Origin: Candidatus Cloacimonadota bacterium
GTDB lineage: Bacteria; Cloacimonadota; Cloacimonadia; Cloacimonadales; TCS61
NCBI GenBank assembly: GCA_021735645.1
Contig: JAIPGP010000016.1
Location: forward strand, 1-52,625
Length of the DNA stretch: 52,625 nucleotides
Direction of reading: 5' to 3'
Shown: positions 39,816-50,061 of the stretch, one piece after another
Layout of the letters: every line of letters begins with the position of its first letter
Numbering within the stretch: position 1 is the stretch's first letter
Made by a program: the position numbers and the translations under genes
Notes under the pieces: model-generated
The model's database searches: none
What the model was told of the DNA's origin: nothing
What the model saw: the letters and a program-made list of their open reading frames with translations, nothing else

Positions 39816-39861
39816 CAACAAAGCACAATCCCGCATTTTTTTGTGGGATTGTGCTTTGTTG
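39816..39861. terminator. Long perfect hairpin CAACAAAGCACAATCCC...GGGATTGTGCTTTGTTG
   Basis: ~17-20 bp stem with T-rich loop; intergenic. Confidence 0.6.
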
Positions 39862-39889
39862 TTGTGGGAGAAATCTACTTGTAAAAAGG

Positions 39890-39920
39890 AAAGGCAGCTT
39901 CTGGTATGAAGCTGCCTTTT
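39890..39920. terminator. Hairpin AAAGGCAGCTTC-tggtat-GAAGCTGCCTTT, terminator-like
   Basis: 12-bp perfect stem flanked by A/T tracts, downstream of the minus-strand gene ending at 40010. Confidence 0.7.
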
Positions 39921-40009
39921 GGTTTATCTATAGTAATTGAAAGTGAAATTTCAATTACCAGGTCGAATAAAACTAATTATTTTTAAATTACCCGGTTTTG
40001 CGGGGCAAA

Positions 40010-41134
40010 TTATTCTTCGATAACTTCCACATTTGCGCGGGGGATACTGATTTTTTTGCCATTATCGAGTTCGGCTTCGAGGATACGGACGAGGGTTTCG
40101 GATTCTACTTTAGTGAGTTCTTCGGGTAGGGCAGTAATTTTGCCGATTTCGCCGAAATTCGGTTGGCGGATGATGCGGATACGGGAGCCGATCTCTAAAG
40201 TAGAAGATTTAGGTTCTTCCACCACGAGGTCTTCTTCGGAGAACTGGAGGGGGATGATAATTTCCGGTCTCATCACACCTGCTCTGATCTGGGTCATCCC
40301 GTGGCAGGAGGCATCTTTACCTTCAAACTTCTTGAGGAGAGTAAAGGTGTTTTCAGCCATTTTAATATTACCAAAACCTTCCGTGCAGATGATGGAAAGA
40401 CCGATATTTTCGTGTCCGGTAATAGCCACACCGATATTATAACCGAGTAGTTTTTTGAGGTCATTATCATCAATACCGCCGGTGATGAGGGCACTAACGC
40501 CGATTTTCCGGGCTTTAATGATAGTATCATAATCCACCATGGCACCACAGACGCAGATTTTGTCTTTGCAGCTATCATCCAGATCATTGGCATTAATAGT
40601 GTCTTGAGGATTTTTTACGAGAACTTTGATCTGACCATATGTTTCGCCGCCAATGCCAAAGATACCCTGCACGTAAGCTGAGCGGTTTTCGATGATCACA
40701 CCTTCTTCGGGAACCACATCCACGACGATACCATCGATGAAAGCTTTCACCTGAACAGGGATGCGCGGTTCACGCAGCAGCAGCTGTCCGGTAATTTTAG
40801 AGATATTTTCAATTTCGCCGGTCAAGGGGCATTTTACAGTAGTTTTAAACATCCCGAGAAAGCCGTTAGTCTTGGCAATTACGTCACCTTTAGTGATATT
40901 ATCACCGGCAGTGACTTTTATATAGTTTCTCACCTGATCAGCAGGCACACCGAGTTTATTTGCGAGGTTAAAAGGTATAACTTTGCCGGGCAGCAGAGTT
41001 TGAGCTACCAGGTCCTGTGCTTTTACCTTGTCTCCTTTTTTTACGAGAACCTTCCCTTTCAGAGGAAGAATGCGTTCTTTTCTCAGGGTAATACTTTCGG
41101 TAACAGTTAATCCAGCAGAATAAGCTTGAGCCAT
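40010..41134 (-). CDS. Conserved hypothetical partner of MutL-like protein (374 aa)
   Basis: Lipoyl/biotinyl-like segments (KGKVLVKKGDKVKAQDLVA; VTAGDNITKGDVIAKT) and KOW-like IRIIRQPNFGEIGKI; adjacent to mutL-like gene. Confidence 0.7.
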   Translation of the reverse strand: MAQAYSAGLTVTESITLRKERILPLKGKVLVKKGDKVKAQDLVAQTLLPGKVIPFNLANKLGVPADQVRNYIKVTAGDNITKGDVIAKTNGFLGMFKTTVKCPLTGEIENISKITGQLLLREPRIPVQVKAFIDGIVVDVVPEEGVIIENRSAYVQGIFGIGGETYGQIKVLVKNPQDTINANDLDDSCKDKICVCGAMVDYDTIIKARKIGVSALITGGIDDNDLKKLLGYNIGVAITGHENIGLSIICTEGFGNIKMAENTFTLLKKFEGKDASCHGMTQIRAGVMRPEIIIPLQFSEEDLVVEEPKSSTLEIGSRIRIIRQPNFGEIGKITALPEELTKVESETLVRILEAELDNGKKISIPRANVEVIEE

Positions 41135-41143
41135 TTTAACCTC

Positions 41144-43006
41144 CTATTTCAAGATAGATTCGGGATAAGCATTCAGTTCCCGCATCCATTTTTTTAGCAA
41201 GCCAACACGTTCTTCTGTATTTTCGGGAAGATCAAATGGTCTTCTGCCTCTGGTATCCAGAACGATTCCCACAACGCCGCCATGGAGTTGAGTAGTGATT
41301 TCCTGATTTTTACCTTCCCCGATATCGAGACCCTGCTGCGGTTTAAGAACAGCTTTTGCTTTTTCGCCAACCCCGCATTTGAGGAGTCTCAGTTCACCAA
41401 AGGGGATGTCTTCTTTGAAGGTAGAGCCGTCCGGGAGAGTGATTTCGGCAGAGAGTGCTGTTTTGCCAGGTTTGCCTTTACCTACCGGGGCAACACAGGT
41501 GCCCAGATAGACAATACAATCTTTTTCAAAAACTTCAGTAGCAGCTTTCTCCGAGATTTCTGCCAGAACACCCAGATGGGGCATCATAAAGATGCTATCC
41601 ACAGCCAGTCGTGTGATACCTTCCGGCAGGAAGGCATCTATCATCATCATCACACCCTGATGCCGGCGGGGAGCATGCGAGAGCACACCTCCAGAACCAA
41701 CCAGCAGATCGAGTGACATCATATCCACAATAGTTTCACCGGAAGTACTTTGTGAGAAAGCTTCATCAATACCACGTTGACGCTGAGCTCCTTTCAGAGA
41801 AACAGCGAATTCCTTATGCTGGATGAAAGCGTATCTAAGTGCTTCTTTGGCAATAGCCTGTTCCAGAACCAGTTCTTCCAGTTTTTGAGGAATAGTGGTA
41901 GGACGGATCATTTTATTTTTGATCATATTACGAAGTTCAGATTCATCAATATGGAAAGGTACCCAGCGTAGAATATCTTTCACACCGGCAGTAGCCAGTA
42001 CATTTGAGATACTGTAGCTCATACCCAGATTAGCAGAAACAGTTCTATTGAAGACATGATCATCGGTGAATACGGAGAATACATCAGTAGTAGCTCCGCC
42101 GATATCAACGCCCAGAACCTCAATTTTGTAGTTACGGGCAATAGTTTGCATAATATTTCCTACAGCAGCGGGGGTGGGCATGATGGGGATATTTTCCAGC
42201 TTGCCATCGACCGGACCTACTGTCCAGGACATCAATTTATTATATCCGGGAGCCTGCTGCATAACGTGTTCCATAAAGAGGTCATGGATTTTATCACGGG
42301 CAGGGCCCAGGTTTTCACGTTCCATAGTGGGACGCAGATTTTCGGTAATTATCAGGTCAACTTTCTCTTCCAGGGTTTCTTTTATGATGTCTCTGGCATC
42401 TGTATTACCGGCATAAATAATAGGAAGTTTATAGCTGGAGCCGAGGCGGGGTTTGGGATCAGCAGCGCCTACAAGTTCAGCCATTTCTGCCACGTGCTTG
42501 GTGGTGCCGCCATCCACACCGCCAGCCATGAGTATCATGTCTGGTCGTAATTGACGAATGCGTTCGATTTTTTCATGATTCGCGCGTTTATCGTTACTGG
42601 CAATGAGGTCCATCACAATAGCACCGGCACCCAGGGCAGCACGTTCAGCACTTTCACCGGTCATTTTGGCAACCACGCCGGTAACCATCATTTGCAGACC
42701 ACCGCCGGCAGATGAGGTGGACACATAAGCATCAGCACCATTATCGCCCTGGCGGGGCACGATCAGGGTTTCCCCATTTGTCAATAGTATATCGGGATTA
42801 TCATATTTCAGTCTGGCAAGTTCCTGCAGTTCAGTGACAGCATTGATCACTCCTCTGGTAACATCGTTAAGAGGTGCTTCCACAGTAGTGGGTGCTTCAC
42901 CGCGCACAGTTTGCCGGTATTCTCCATCAATATACTCAATCAGTATTGCTTTTGTGGTCGTACTACCGCAATCAGTAGCAATAATACGCCTTAACTCTTG
43001 AGCCAT
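41144..43006 (-). CDS. Glutamate mutase MutL-like protein
   Basis: ATDCGSTTTKAILIEY, DILLTNGETLIVP, GVDIGGATTDVFSVF, LVGSGGVLSHAPRRHQGVMMMIDAF. Confidence 0.88.
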   Translation of the reverse strand: MAQELRRIIATDCGSTTTKAILIEYIDGEYRQTVRGEAPTTVEAPLNDVTRGVINAVTELQELARLKYDNPDILLTNGETLIVPRQGDNGADAYVSTSSAGGGLQMMVTGVVAKMTGESAERAALGAGAIVMDLIASNDKRANHEKIERIRQLRPDMILMAGGVDGGTTKHVAEMAELVGAADPKPRLGSSYKLPIIYAGNTDARDIIKETLEEKVDLIITENLRPTMERENLGPARDKIHDLFMEHVMQQAPGYNKLMSWTVGPVDGKLENIPIMPTPAAVGNIMQTIARNYKIEVLGVDIGGATTDVFSVFTDDHVFNRTVSANLGMSYSISNVLATAGVKDILRWVPFHIDESELRNMIKNKMIRPTTIPQKLEELVLEQAIAKEALRYAFIQHKEFAVSLKGAQRQRGIDEAFSQSTSGETIVDMMSLDLLVGSGGVLSHAPRRHQGVMMMIDAFLPEGITRLAVDSIFMMPHLGVLAEISEKAATEVFEKDCIVYLGTCVAPVGKGKPGKTALSAEITLPDGSTFKEDIPFGELRLLKCGVGEKAKAVLKPQQGLDIGEGKNQEITTQLHGGVVGIVLDTRGRRPFDLPENTEERVGLLKKWMRELNAYPESILK

Positions 43007-43018
43007 ATATTCCTCCGT

Positions 43019-43402
43019 TTATTTCTTAAAAATTTTCTTAATAAATTTATGGAAATTTTCTTTTCTTTTTTTTCTTTTGAGCTGGGCAAGTTTTCTTTCT
43101 TCGCGCCAGATTTCGGTATCAAGTTCATCGATTCTTTCCAGCAGGATTTTGATATATTCATCATCTTCCATGAGGACGGCAAATTCCTGAAACTGCTTAG
43201 AATTAAAGAACAGTTCAGCAAAGGGCATGATCATATACATGATCTGGCTACCGATAAAATTAAGTGGACGCAAAGACTCAATGGTCATGAGAGCAGCTGG
43301 TGTGAGCTTTCGTTCCACGAAAAAGCGGGCAGCTTTATCGATGAGGATCAGGGCGCGTTCGCGGCTGATTTCGATGATGATACCTTGAGCATTATTCTTC
43401 AC
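43019..43402 (-). CDS. Hypothetical protein (127 aa)
   Basis: ORF upstream of the mutL-like gene on the same strand; charged C-terminus. Confidence 0.6.
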   Translation of the reverse strand: MKNNAQGIIIEISRERALILIDKAARFFVERKLTPAALMTIESLRPLNFIGSQIMYMIMPFAELFFNSKQFQEFAVLMEDDEYIKILLERIDELDTEIWREERKLAQLKRKKRKENFHKFIKKIFKK

Positions 43403-43443
43403 TTTAATCCACCTCAGTATTTAATTTTCAATCAGGTAAAAAT

Positions 43444-44190
43444 TTAAGAGGGTCTTGCTATTGTCAAGACAAAGACTTGCTGAGCTTTTTTGTCTATCAG
43501 CAGACGTGCTAAACTATTACAGGTAGCTCCAGTAGTAAATACGTCATCCAGGAGCAGAACAGTTTTATTTTTCAGAGAATGTTTCGGTGAGATATCGAAA
43601 GCATTTTTAACGTTTTTGTGTCTTTCCTTTCTGCCCAGACTGGTTTGAGTGCGGGTGTATCTATTGCGTAAAATGATGTCATCTCTATATTCGATGCTGC
43701 TGAATTCTGCCAGCCAGCGTCCGATTTCAGCGCTTTGATTAAAGCCTCTTTCGCGAAATTTAACTTTGTGGAGCGGGACGGGGATGATGATGTCCGGTTT
43801 CTGCCATTTCCAGTGATTTTCCAGGTAGAGGCTGGCATAGGCAGCGAGCACAGGGGCGATTTTGAGGAAGCTGTAATATTTGAGCCCATGCACCAATCTT
43901 TGGGTACGCTCATCAAAGAGGAAAACGGAACGTGCAGCAGTGAAGACGAATTTGGTTTTTGTGCAGTGCGGGCAGCCGGAAGCGAGGAGCGGGTTACCGC
44001 ATTTGGGGCAGATGTCATCAGAAAGCACAACCAGGTTTTCCAGGCAGGCAGGGCATAAATAGCGGTTGATTTCCCAGAGTTTCTGTTGTCTGAGGTTATC
44101 AAAATCTGCTGGCACTTTGTAGCTGATGCGGTTACCGCAGCCAAAGCAGATTTGAGGAAAGAAGAGATCAAAAAGCGGTTTTAGAAACAT
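43444..44190 (-). CDS. comF: ComF family / phosphoribosyltransferase-like protein
   Basis: Zn-finger CFGCG...CPACL..CPKCG, PRTase motif VLLLDDVFTTGATCNSLARLL. Confidence 0.93.
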   Translation of the reverse strand: MFLKPLFDLFFPQICFGCGNRISYKVPADFDNLRQQKLWEINRYLCPACLENLVVLSDDICPKCGNPLLASGCPHCTKTKFVFTAARSVFLFDERTQRLVHGLKYYSFLKIAPVLAAYASLYLENHWKWQKPDIIIPVPLHKVKFRERGFNQSAEIGRWLAEFSSIEYRDDIILRNRYTRTQTSLGRKERHKNVKNAFDISPKHSLKNKTVLLLDDVFTTGATCNSLARLLIDKKAQQVFVLTIARPS

Positions 44191-44204
44191 GGATACAGCA
44201 GGTT

Positions 44205-44465
44205 CTAGTCCTGAGTAATTTCTTCTTTTCCATCCCCGGTTTCTGCCGAAATCCGATCAAGCTCTTTTCTCAATTTCTTCTGGTAATAGAAGCCAATTCC
44301 CAGATAGATAAGCAGGATGGCAACAGCCAGCCATTTAATGAATTCCATGGGCAGCCAGAAGTTATAGATAACAAAGGTGATCAGAATAAGAATCACCAGG
44401 GGCATACGCATTCTCAATTTTTCTTTGCGGATTTCATACATGATCTGTTTTTGTTTTTCGGTCAT
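44205..44465 (-). CDS. Small membrane protein (86 aa), hypothetical
   Basis: Two hydrophobic segments; ends adjacent to purB start region. Confidence 0.6.
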   Translation of the reverse strand: MTEKQKQIMYEIRKEKLRMRMPLVILILITFVIYNFWLPMEFIKWLAVAILLIYLGIGFYYQKKLRKELDRISAETGDGKEEITQD

Positions 44466-45757
44466 TATTTAAACACCCTTTTGTAGATAAATTTCACATT
44501 TTTCAGGTAGCGATCATAACTGAATATTGCTCTGATCTCAGTTTCGGATAAGTATGGTTTCACGGCATCATCAGCCAGCAGGAGGTCAAGGAACTGCTCG
44601 CCGGTTTCCCAGCATTTCATAGCGTTTCTCTGGACAATAGCATAGGATTCTTCGCGTGAGATACCGGTTTTAGCTAATTCCAGGAGCAGCACTTGCGAGA
44701 AGACCAGACCATTGGTAAGTTCCAGGTTCTTTTTCATATTTTCGGGATATACCAGCAGGTTTTCGATAAGCGTGATCATTTTATTGAGCATATAATTCAT
44801 CATAATAGTGGCATCAGGCAGAATGATGCGTTCTACAGATGAGTGGCTGATATCGCGTTCGTGCCAGAGTGTGTTATTTTCCATGGCAGTGTGAGCATAG
44901 GAACGCAAAAGGCGAGACATACCGGTCATTTGCTCAGTAGTGATGGGATTTCGTTTATGAGGCATGGCAGATGATCCTTTCTGTCCGCTGGCAAAATTCT
45001 CTTCTACTTCACGCACCTCAGTACGCTGCAAATGCCTGATCTCAACAGAGATTTTTTCTATAGTAGAGCCTATTGCTGCCAGGGCATAAAGAAATTCCGC
45101 TATTCTGTCCCGCTGGATGACCTGAGTGGAAATATTAACCGGAGTGAGGTCAAGATATTCGCAGGTGATTTCTTCTATCACGGGTGATAAATGAGCATAA
45201 TTGCCCACAGCACCGGAAATCTGTCCCACCGATATACGTTCTACAGCAGTTTCCATACGGGCTATATTACGCTGCATCTCACCATACCAGAGTGCAAATT
45301 TGAGTCCGAAAGAAGTAGGCTCAGCATGAATGCCGTGTGACCTGCCGATGCAGAGCGTGTTTTGAAATTCTTCTGCCCGGAGCTTGAGTTCTTCGGAAAG
45401 CTTCACCATGTCCCGCAGTATGATGCCGCCAGCCTGCATCAATTGCAGCGAAGTAGCAGTATCCAGCACATCAGAAGAGGTCATGCCATAATGTATCCAG
45501 CGTGCGGAAGGACCCACAAATTCTGCCACACTGGTGAGAAAGGCGATCACATCATGCCTGGTAACTTTTTCAATTTCATCAATGCGTTCCAGGTTGAAAT
45601 CGGCATTTTCGAGGATATTTTCCAGGTCTTCAGCGGGGATAATGCCGGATTCGTTCATTGCCCGGCAGGCTGCCAGTTCCACATCCAGCATACATTGATA
45701 GCGGTTTTGCAGTTCCCATATCCGGCTCATTTCCGGTCTTGAATAGCGTTCTATCAT
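44465..45757 (-). CDS. purB: Adenylosuccinate lyase
   Basis: GMTSSDVLDTATSLQL, SHGIHAEPTSFGLKFALWY, GSSAMPHKRNPITTEQ. Confidence 0.97.
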   Translation of the reverse strand: MIERYSRPEMSRIWELQNRYQCMLDVELAACRAMNESGIIPAEDLENILENADFNLERIDEIEKVTRHDVIAFLTSVAEFVGPSARWIHYGMTSSDVLDTATSLQLMQAGGIILRDMVKLSEELKLRAEEFQNTLCIGRSHGIHAEPTSFGLKFALWYGEMQRNIARMETAVERISVGQISGAVGNYAHLSPVIEEITCEYLDLTPVNISTQVIQRDRIAEFLYALAAIGSTIEKISVEIRHLQRTEVREVEENFASGQKGSSAMPHKRNPITTEQMTGMSRLLRSYAHTAMENNTLWHERDISHSSVERIILPDATIMMNYMLNKMITLIENLLVYPENMKKNLELTNGLVFSQVLLLELAKTGISREESYAIVQRNAMKCWETGEQFLDLLLADDAVKPYLSETEIRAIFSYDRYLKNVKFIYKRVFK

Positions 45758-45765
45758 AATTTCTC

Positions 45766-46389
45766 CTAATTTTTCCAGGTAAATTTATCTACTTCAATAA
45801 TTACAGCAATCTTCTTATGAAAATATAACTCAATTTTCTCAGGTTCGCTCATATTTTCTCTCAGAAAGTGTAATTCCACCTGCTGCTGCGGGAGGGCAAA
45901 AGAAATCAACTGCAAATTTTTATTAAATTTGAGGATTTTATCAGCAGTTTGGTATTTTTTGGTATTCATTATTTCAGGCAGCATTTTAGCTAATTCCTGC
46001 TGCGGGAAAATACCATTTTTCAGGATGAGCAAGCCGGTAATCAGATTATTTATCTGCTCATACTGCAAGGGGTTATCTATTGAGGGGATATTAATATATA
46101 TACTGTCAGTGATCGCCAGACTGGCAAAGGGCTGTGGTGAAAAACCAAAGAAACCGGTGTCATAGAGAGTCACTTTCACCTGCTGGTCATTGCGGATGAT
46201 AGCGATGTCCTTGATGAGATTAAAACCCTGGTCAGTGATCTTAATAATACCATCAATCCTGAAATCCTGCCAGAGCAGAGTTTCTGCCTGAAGGTTCTCT
46301 TGCTGACTGGTATTATTGATTTTGAAGATAGCGCAACTGCTGAGCAGTAGAAGAGATAAAACGGTCAATATTATCAGGCTGTGACGCAT
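45766..46389 (-). CDS. Lipoprotein, hypothetical (LolB/DUF4292-like architecture)
   Basis: Lipobox LLSSC; beta-rich sequence; upstream lgt overlaps. Confidence 0.6.
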   Translation of the reverse strand: MRHSLIILTVLSLLLLSSCAIFKINNTSQQENLQAETLLWQDFRIDGIIKITDQGFNLIKDIAIIRNDQQVKVTLYDTGFFGFSPQPFASLAITDSIYINIPSIDNPLQYEQINNLITGLLILKNGIFPQQELAKMLPEIMNTKKYQTADKILKFNKNLQLISFALPQQQVELHFLRENMSEPEKIELYFHKKIAVIIEVDKFTWKN

Positions 46390-47159
46390 TTCCTGTCCGG
46401 TTTATGCCAGATGATCCCAGCCAGTCCAGCAATTATCATGAAGGTGCTCAGTATTTGTCCCATAGTAGTGAACCCCCAGATATAGCCTAACTGTTCATCG
46501 GGGATACGCAGAAATTCCACCAGAAAGCGGAAAATGCCATAACCCAGCAGCCAGCTCCAGAAAACCAGTCCACGTCTGTGGCTTTTCACTAATATAGTCT
46601 GAGTGATAATGAAGAGAATTATACCTTCAAATAATAATTCATAGAGCTGGGTAGGATGCCTTGGCAGATCGCCTCCGGCGGGGAAGATAATACCCCAGGG
46701 CAGGTCAGTAACCTTGCCATACAATTCGCCATTAATAAAGTTTCCCAGTCTGCCCAGACCCAGGCCAATAGTGCCAATGGGAGCTACGCAATCCGCTATC
46801 TGCCAGAAGCTGACAGCATGTTTGCGGCAGAAGCGGAAGCCAACATAGATAACGCCTAAGGCTCCGCCATGAAAGCTCATTCCACCTTCCCACACAGCCA
46901 GGAGCTTGAGGGGATTAGCAATGAAATATTCCAGATTATAAAACACAATATAACCCAGTCTGCCACCGATGATCACACCCAGGCAGAGATTAAAGAGAAG
47001 ACTTTCATAATCATCAGAACTGATCTTAATATCGCGATACTTGAAGTTCTTTTTCAGGAGAATATATCCTAATACAAAACTGAGCAGATAAAAGAAACCG
47101 TACCAGCGGATTTGCACTAAGCCAAAATCAACAATTACTGGATTGATATTATGAATCAT
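46374..47159 (-). CDS. lgt: Prolipoprotein diacylglyceryl transferase
   Basis: GGRLGYIVFYNL, WEGGMSFHGGALG, GLGLGRLGNFINGELYGKVTDLPWGIIFP, RHPTQLYE. Confidence 0.96.
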   Translation of the reverse strand: MIHNINPVIVDFGLVQIRWYGFFYLLSFVLGYILLKKNFKYRDIKISSDDYESLLFNLCLGVIIGGRLGYIVFYNLEYFIANPLKLLAVWEGGMSFHGGALGVIYVGFRFCRKHAVSFWQIADCVAPIGTIGLGLGRLGNFINGELYGKVTDLPWGIIFPAGGDLPRHPTQLYELLFEGIILFIITQTILVKSHRRGLVFWSWLLGYGIFRFLVEFLRIPDEQLGYIWGFTTMGQILSTFMIIAGLAGIIWHKPDRKCVTA

Positions 47160-47164
47160 AAGAT

Positions 47165-47953
47165 TTATTTGCCTAATTCTTTGAGGCGGTGATAAATCCT
47201 TTCGGCAGCTTCCTCGGAAGTGAGACCTTCCAGTTTTTCCACTTCCTTATCCAGTTTAGGAGAGAAAATCTTTACTACTTGAGTAGGTGAACCATTTAAG
47301 CCGATTTCTTTTTCATCCAGGCCCAGATCATCAGCATTCCAGACGGTAAGCTGGGTATTTTTTGCCAGCCGTTTACCTCTTAGCGAGGGCAGGCGGGGAG
47401 TATTAAGGTCTTTCACTACCGAAAGCACAGTGGGCAGAGGAGCTTGAATAACGTCAAACCCTTCTTCCATGAGCCGCTTTACAGTAACGCTATTTTCTGA
47501 GATTTCCACGATTTCTTTCACAAAGCAGACTTGCGGCAGTTCAAGAAAGGCTGAGACGCCGGGACCTACCTGTCCTGTGTCTCCATCAATTGCCTGCTGA
47601 CCAAAGAAGATCAGGTCATATTCGCCAATTTTCTTAATAGCTTCAGAAAGGGTGTGTGAAGTTGCCCAGCTATCTGCTCCGGCGAATTTACGGTCGCTGA
47701 GCAGAATGATCTCATCCACACCCAGAGCTACGGCATCCCTGAGCGCTTTTTCCACTTGCGGAGGTCCCATGCTGAGGGCAGTAACTTTACCGCCAAATTT
47801 TTCTTTGATCCGCACCGCTTCTTCGATGGCATATAGATCAAAAGGGTTGATAATGCTTTCCACTCCTTCACGGATCAAAGTATTGGTTACAGGATCAATC
47901 CTGATTTCGGTAGTATCCGGAACCTGTTTTATACAAACTATACTATTCATCAT
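47165..47953 (-). CDS. etfB: Electron transfer flavoprotein subunit beta
   Basis: IVCIKQVPDTTEIRIDP, INPFDLYAIEEAVRIKE, FFGQQAIDGDTGQVGP. Confidence 0.93.
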   Translation of the reverse strand: MMNSIVCIKQVPDTTEIRIDPVTNTLIREGVESIINPFDLYAIEEAVRIKEKFGGKVTALSMGPPQVEKALRDAVALGVDEIILLSDRKFAGADSWATSHTLSEAIKKIGEYDLIFFGQQAIDGDTGQVGPGVSAFLELPQVCFVKEIVEISENSVTVKRLMEEGFDVIQAPLPTVLSVVKDLNTPRLPSLRGKRLAKNTQLTVWNADDLGLDEKEIGLNGSPTQVVKIFSPKLDKEVEKLEGLTSEEAAERIYHRLKELGK

Positions 47954-47963
47954 AATTTCCTCA

Positions 47964-49073
47964 TCAATTATTGTGATAAAATTCTCTGACCTTGCTGATC
48001 ACATAATCCTGCTGCTCATTTGTAAGCTCGGAATAGATAGGCAGAGAGATCACCTGTTGTGTGATAGCTTCACTAATCGGGAAATCACCTTTTTTGTGAC
48101 CCAGATAGGAAAAACATTCCTGCAAATGCAAAGATTTGGGATAATAGATATTGCAGCCGACCTGATTTTTACGGAGAAATTCCAGAAGCTGGTCACGTCT
48201 TTCTGCTTTTAAAGTGAACTGATTGAAGATAGATTCTGCTTTAGGGTGGATATAGGGCAGCTCAATGCCCTTGATGTCCGCCATATTTTCGTAGTAATAT
48301 CTGGCATTAGCCTGCCGCTGCCGGGTCCATTTATCCAGATAGGGCAGTTTCACTAAGAGCACTGCAGCCTGCAGTGTATCCAGCCGGCTGTTTAAACCCA
48401 CCCATTTATGGATATATTTGGGATGCTCACCATGGGTACGCAGCAGTGTGATTATCTCTGCCAGTTCATCATCATCAGTGAGGCACATGCCGGCATCACC
48501 CATAGCCCCCAGATTCTTACTGGGAAAAAATGACAGAGTGGCAATGTCACCAAAATAACCGGCGGGTTTGTTCAGATATTTAGCGCCAATTGCCTGAGCA
48601 GTATCTTCGATGATCTTCAGGTTATATTTATCAGCTATTTCCCTGATCTTATCCATTTCGCAGGTTTGACCAAAGAGATGAACCGGAATAATTGCCCGGG
48701 TTTTCTCAGTAATAGCGGCTTCGATTTTTTCGGGATCAATATTAAAAGTTCCGGGATCAATATCCACGAATACCGGTTTACCATCTACCCGATGGATAGA
48801 GCCGGCTGTAGCAAAAAAGGTAAATGGAGTAGTGATAACCTCATCTTCGGGCTGGATATCAATAGCTTTCAGTGACAGTACCAGAGCATCTGTACCTGAC
48901 GCACAGCCAATTGCTCTGCCCACCTGACAATATTTTGCTACCGCAGCTTCGAGCTCTTGAACTTCTGGTCCCAGGATATATTGGTGACTGTCTAAAACCT
49001 TATTAATAGCAACTTTTATCTCGTCCAGGATTTCATTATACTGGGCATTCAGGTCTAAAAGTGGAACATTCAT
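47964..49073 (-). CDS. DegT/DnrJ/EryC1/StrS-family aminotransferase
   Basis: GCASGTDALVLSLKA, IPVHLFGQTCEMD, SFFPSKNLGAMGDAG. Confidence 0.94.
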   Translation of the reverse strand: MNVPLLDLNAQYNEILDEIKVAINKVLDSHQYILGPEVQELEAAVAKYCQVGRAIGCASGTDALVLSLKAIDIQPEDEVITTPFTFFATAGSIHRVDGKPVFVDIDPGTFNIDPEKIEAAITEKTRAIIPVHLFGQTCEMDKIREIADKYNLKIIEDTAQAIGAKYLNKPAGYFGDIATLSFFPSKNLGAMGDAGMCLTDDDELAEIITLLRTHGEHPKYIHKWVGLNSRLDTLQAAVLLVKLPYLDKWTRQRQANARYYYENMADIKGIELPYIHPKAESIFNQFTLKAERRDQLLEFLRKNQVGCNIYYPKSLHLQECFSYLGHKKGDFPISEAITQQVISLPIYSELTNEQQDYVISKVREFYHNN

Positions 49074-49084
49074 AATTCACCTTT

Positions 49085-50044
49085 TTATTTTTCAAAGTAA
49101 TCTATAATTCTGGTTAAAATATCTTTGAGATCATGCTTGGGCTGATAATCGATCAGGGTTTTGATCTTAGTGAGGTCAGGAACTCTTCTCCGCATATCTT
49201 CAAAGCCTTCTTCATAGGCATCTTCATAATTAATATACTCAATTTTGGACTTGCTTCTGGTCATTTCTTTGATTATGTGGGCTAATTCTTCTATGGTGAT
49301 ACTCTCATCATTACCAATATTATAAATTTCACCTTCAGCTTCTTTTTTATCCATCAAAGTGATCATACCATCGGTGACGTCATCCACATCGCAGAAGCAG
49401 CGGCTTTGCTTGCCGTCACCAAAAATCGTGATAGGATGATTTAAAAGTGCACTTTTCACGAACTTGGGAATCACCATGCCATATTGACCGGTCTGTCTGG
49501 GTCCCACAGTATTAAAGCAGCGCACGATCACGATAGGCAGTCTTTTTTCCCGATGATATGCCAGAGCCAGAAATTCATCAATAGCCTTGGAAGATGAATA
49601 GCTCCAGCGTGAAATATGCGTAGAACCCAAAAAGCGGTCGGCATTTTCTTTAAAAGGTATTTGATCACTTTTACCATATATCTCTGAGGTGGAGGCTATC
49701 AAAAGCTTCCGCTTGTAGTCATTGGCAAATTCCAGAACATTATCTGTTCCTGTGATATTCACCTTTAATGACTGCAGAGGATTATCAATGATATACTTCA
49801 CACCCACAGCTGCTGCCATGTGATAGATTTGATCATTTTGTTCTATCAGTTTCTTTAATATTTTGCGGTTTAGAATAGTGTCAATGGTATAGGAAAAGCG
49901 GGGATTTTTCAGAAATGGCTTAATATTAGAGAATTTTCCGGTAGATAGATTATCTATCACTGAAACCTCATTTCCGCTTTTCAACAGCTTTTCCACCAGG
50001 TGTGATCCGATAAATCCAGAGCCACCGGTTATTAGTATCTTCAT
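49085..50044 (-). CDS. NAD-dependent epimerase/dehydratase (sugar nucleotide)
   Basis: ITGGSGFIGSHLVEKLL, SYSSSKAIDEFLALAYH, FNTVGPRQTGQYGMVIPKFV. Confidence 0.94.
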   Translation of the reverse strand: MKILITGGSGFIGSHLVEKLLKSGNEVSVIDNLSTGKFSNIKPFLKNPRFSYTIDTILNRKILKKLIEQNDQIYHMAAAVGVKYIIDNPLQSLKVNITGTDNVLEFANDYKRKLLIASTSEIYGKSDQIPFKENADRFLGSTHISRWSYSSSKAIDEFLALAYHREKRLPIVIVRCFNTVGPRQTGQYGMVIPKFVKSALLNHPITIFGDGKQSRCFCDVDDVTDGMITLMDKKEAEGEIYNIGNDESITIEELAHIIKEMTRSKSKIEYINYEDAYEEGFEDMRRRVPDLTKIKTLIDYQPKHDLKDILTRIIDYFEK

Positions 50045-50061
50045 ATTATCTCCTGATCAGA

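Noticed and set aside
39472-39909. Overlapping repetitive ORFs (RPGMVWIRKNP / YPDHPWSGVFA) as proteins
   Set aside because: Unit length varies between 32 and 34 nt, shifting frame; ORFs exist on both strands in several frames with no RBS.
41282-42550. Plus-strand ORFs opposite the mutL-like gene
   Set aside because: Shadow ORFs; coding evidence is on the minus strand.
47165-47953. etfB without adjacent etfA as a novelty
   Set aside because: The partner may simply be elsewhere; the window alone cannot show an orphan.
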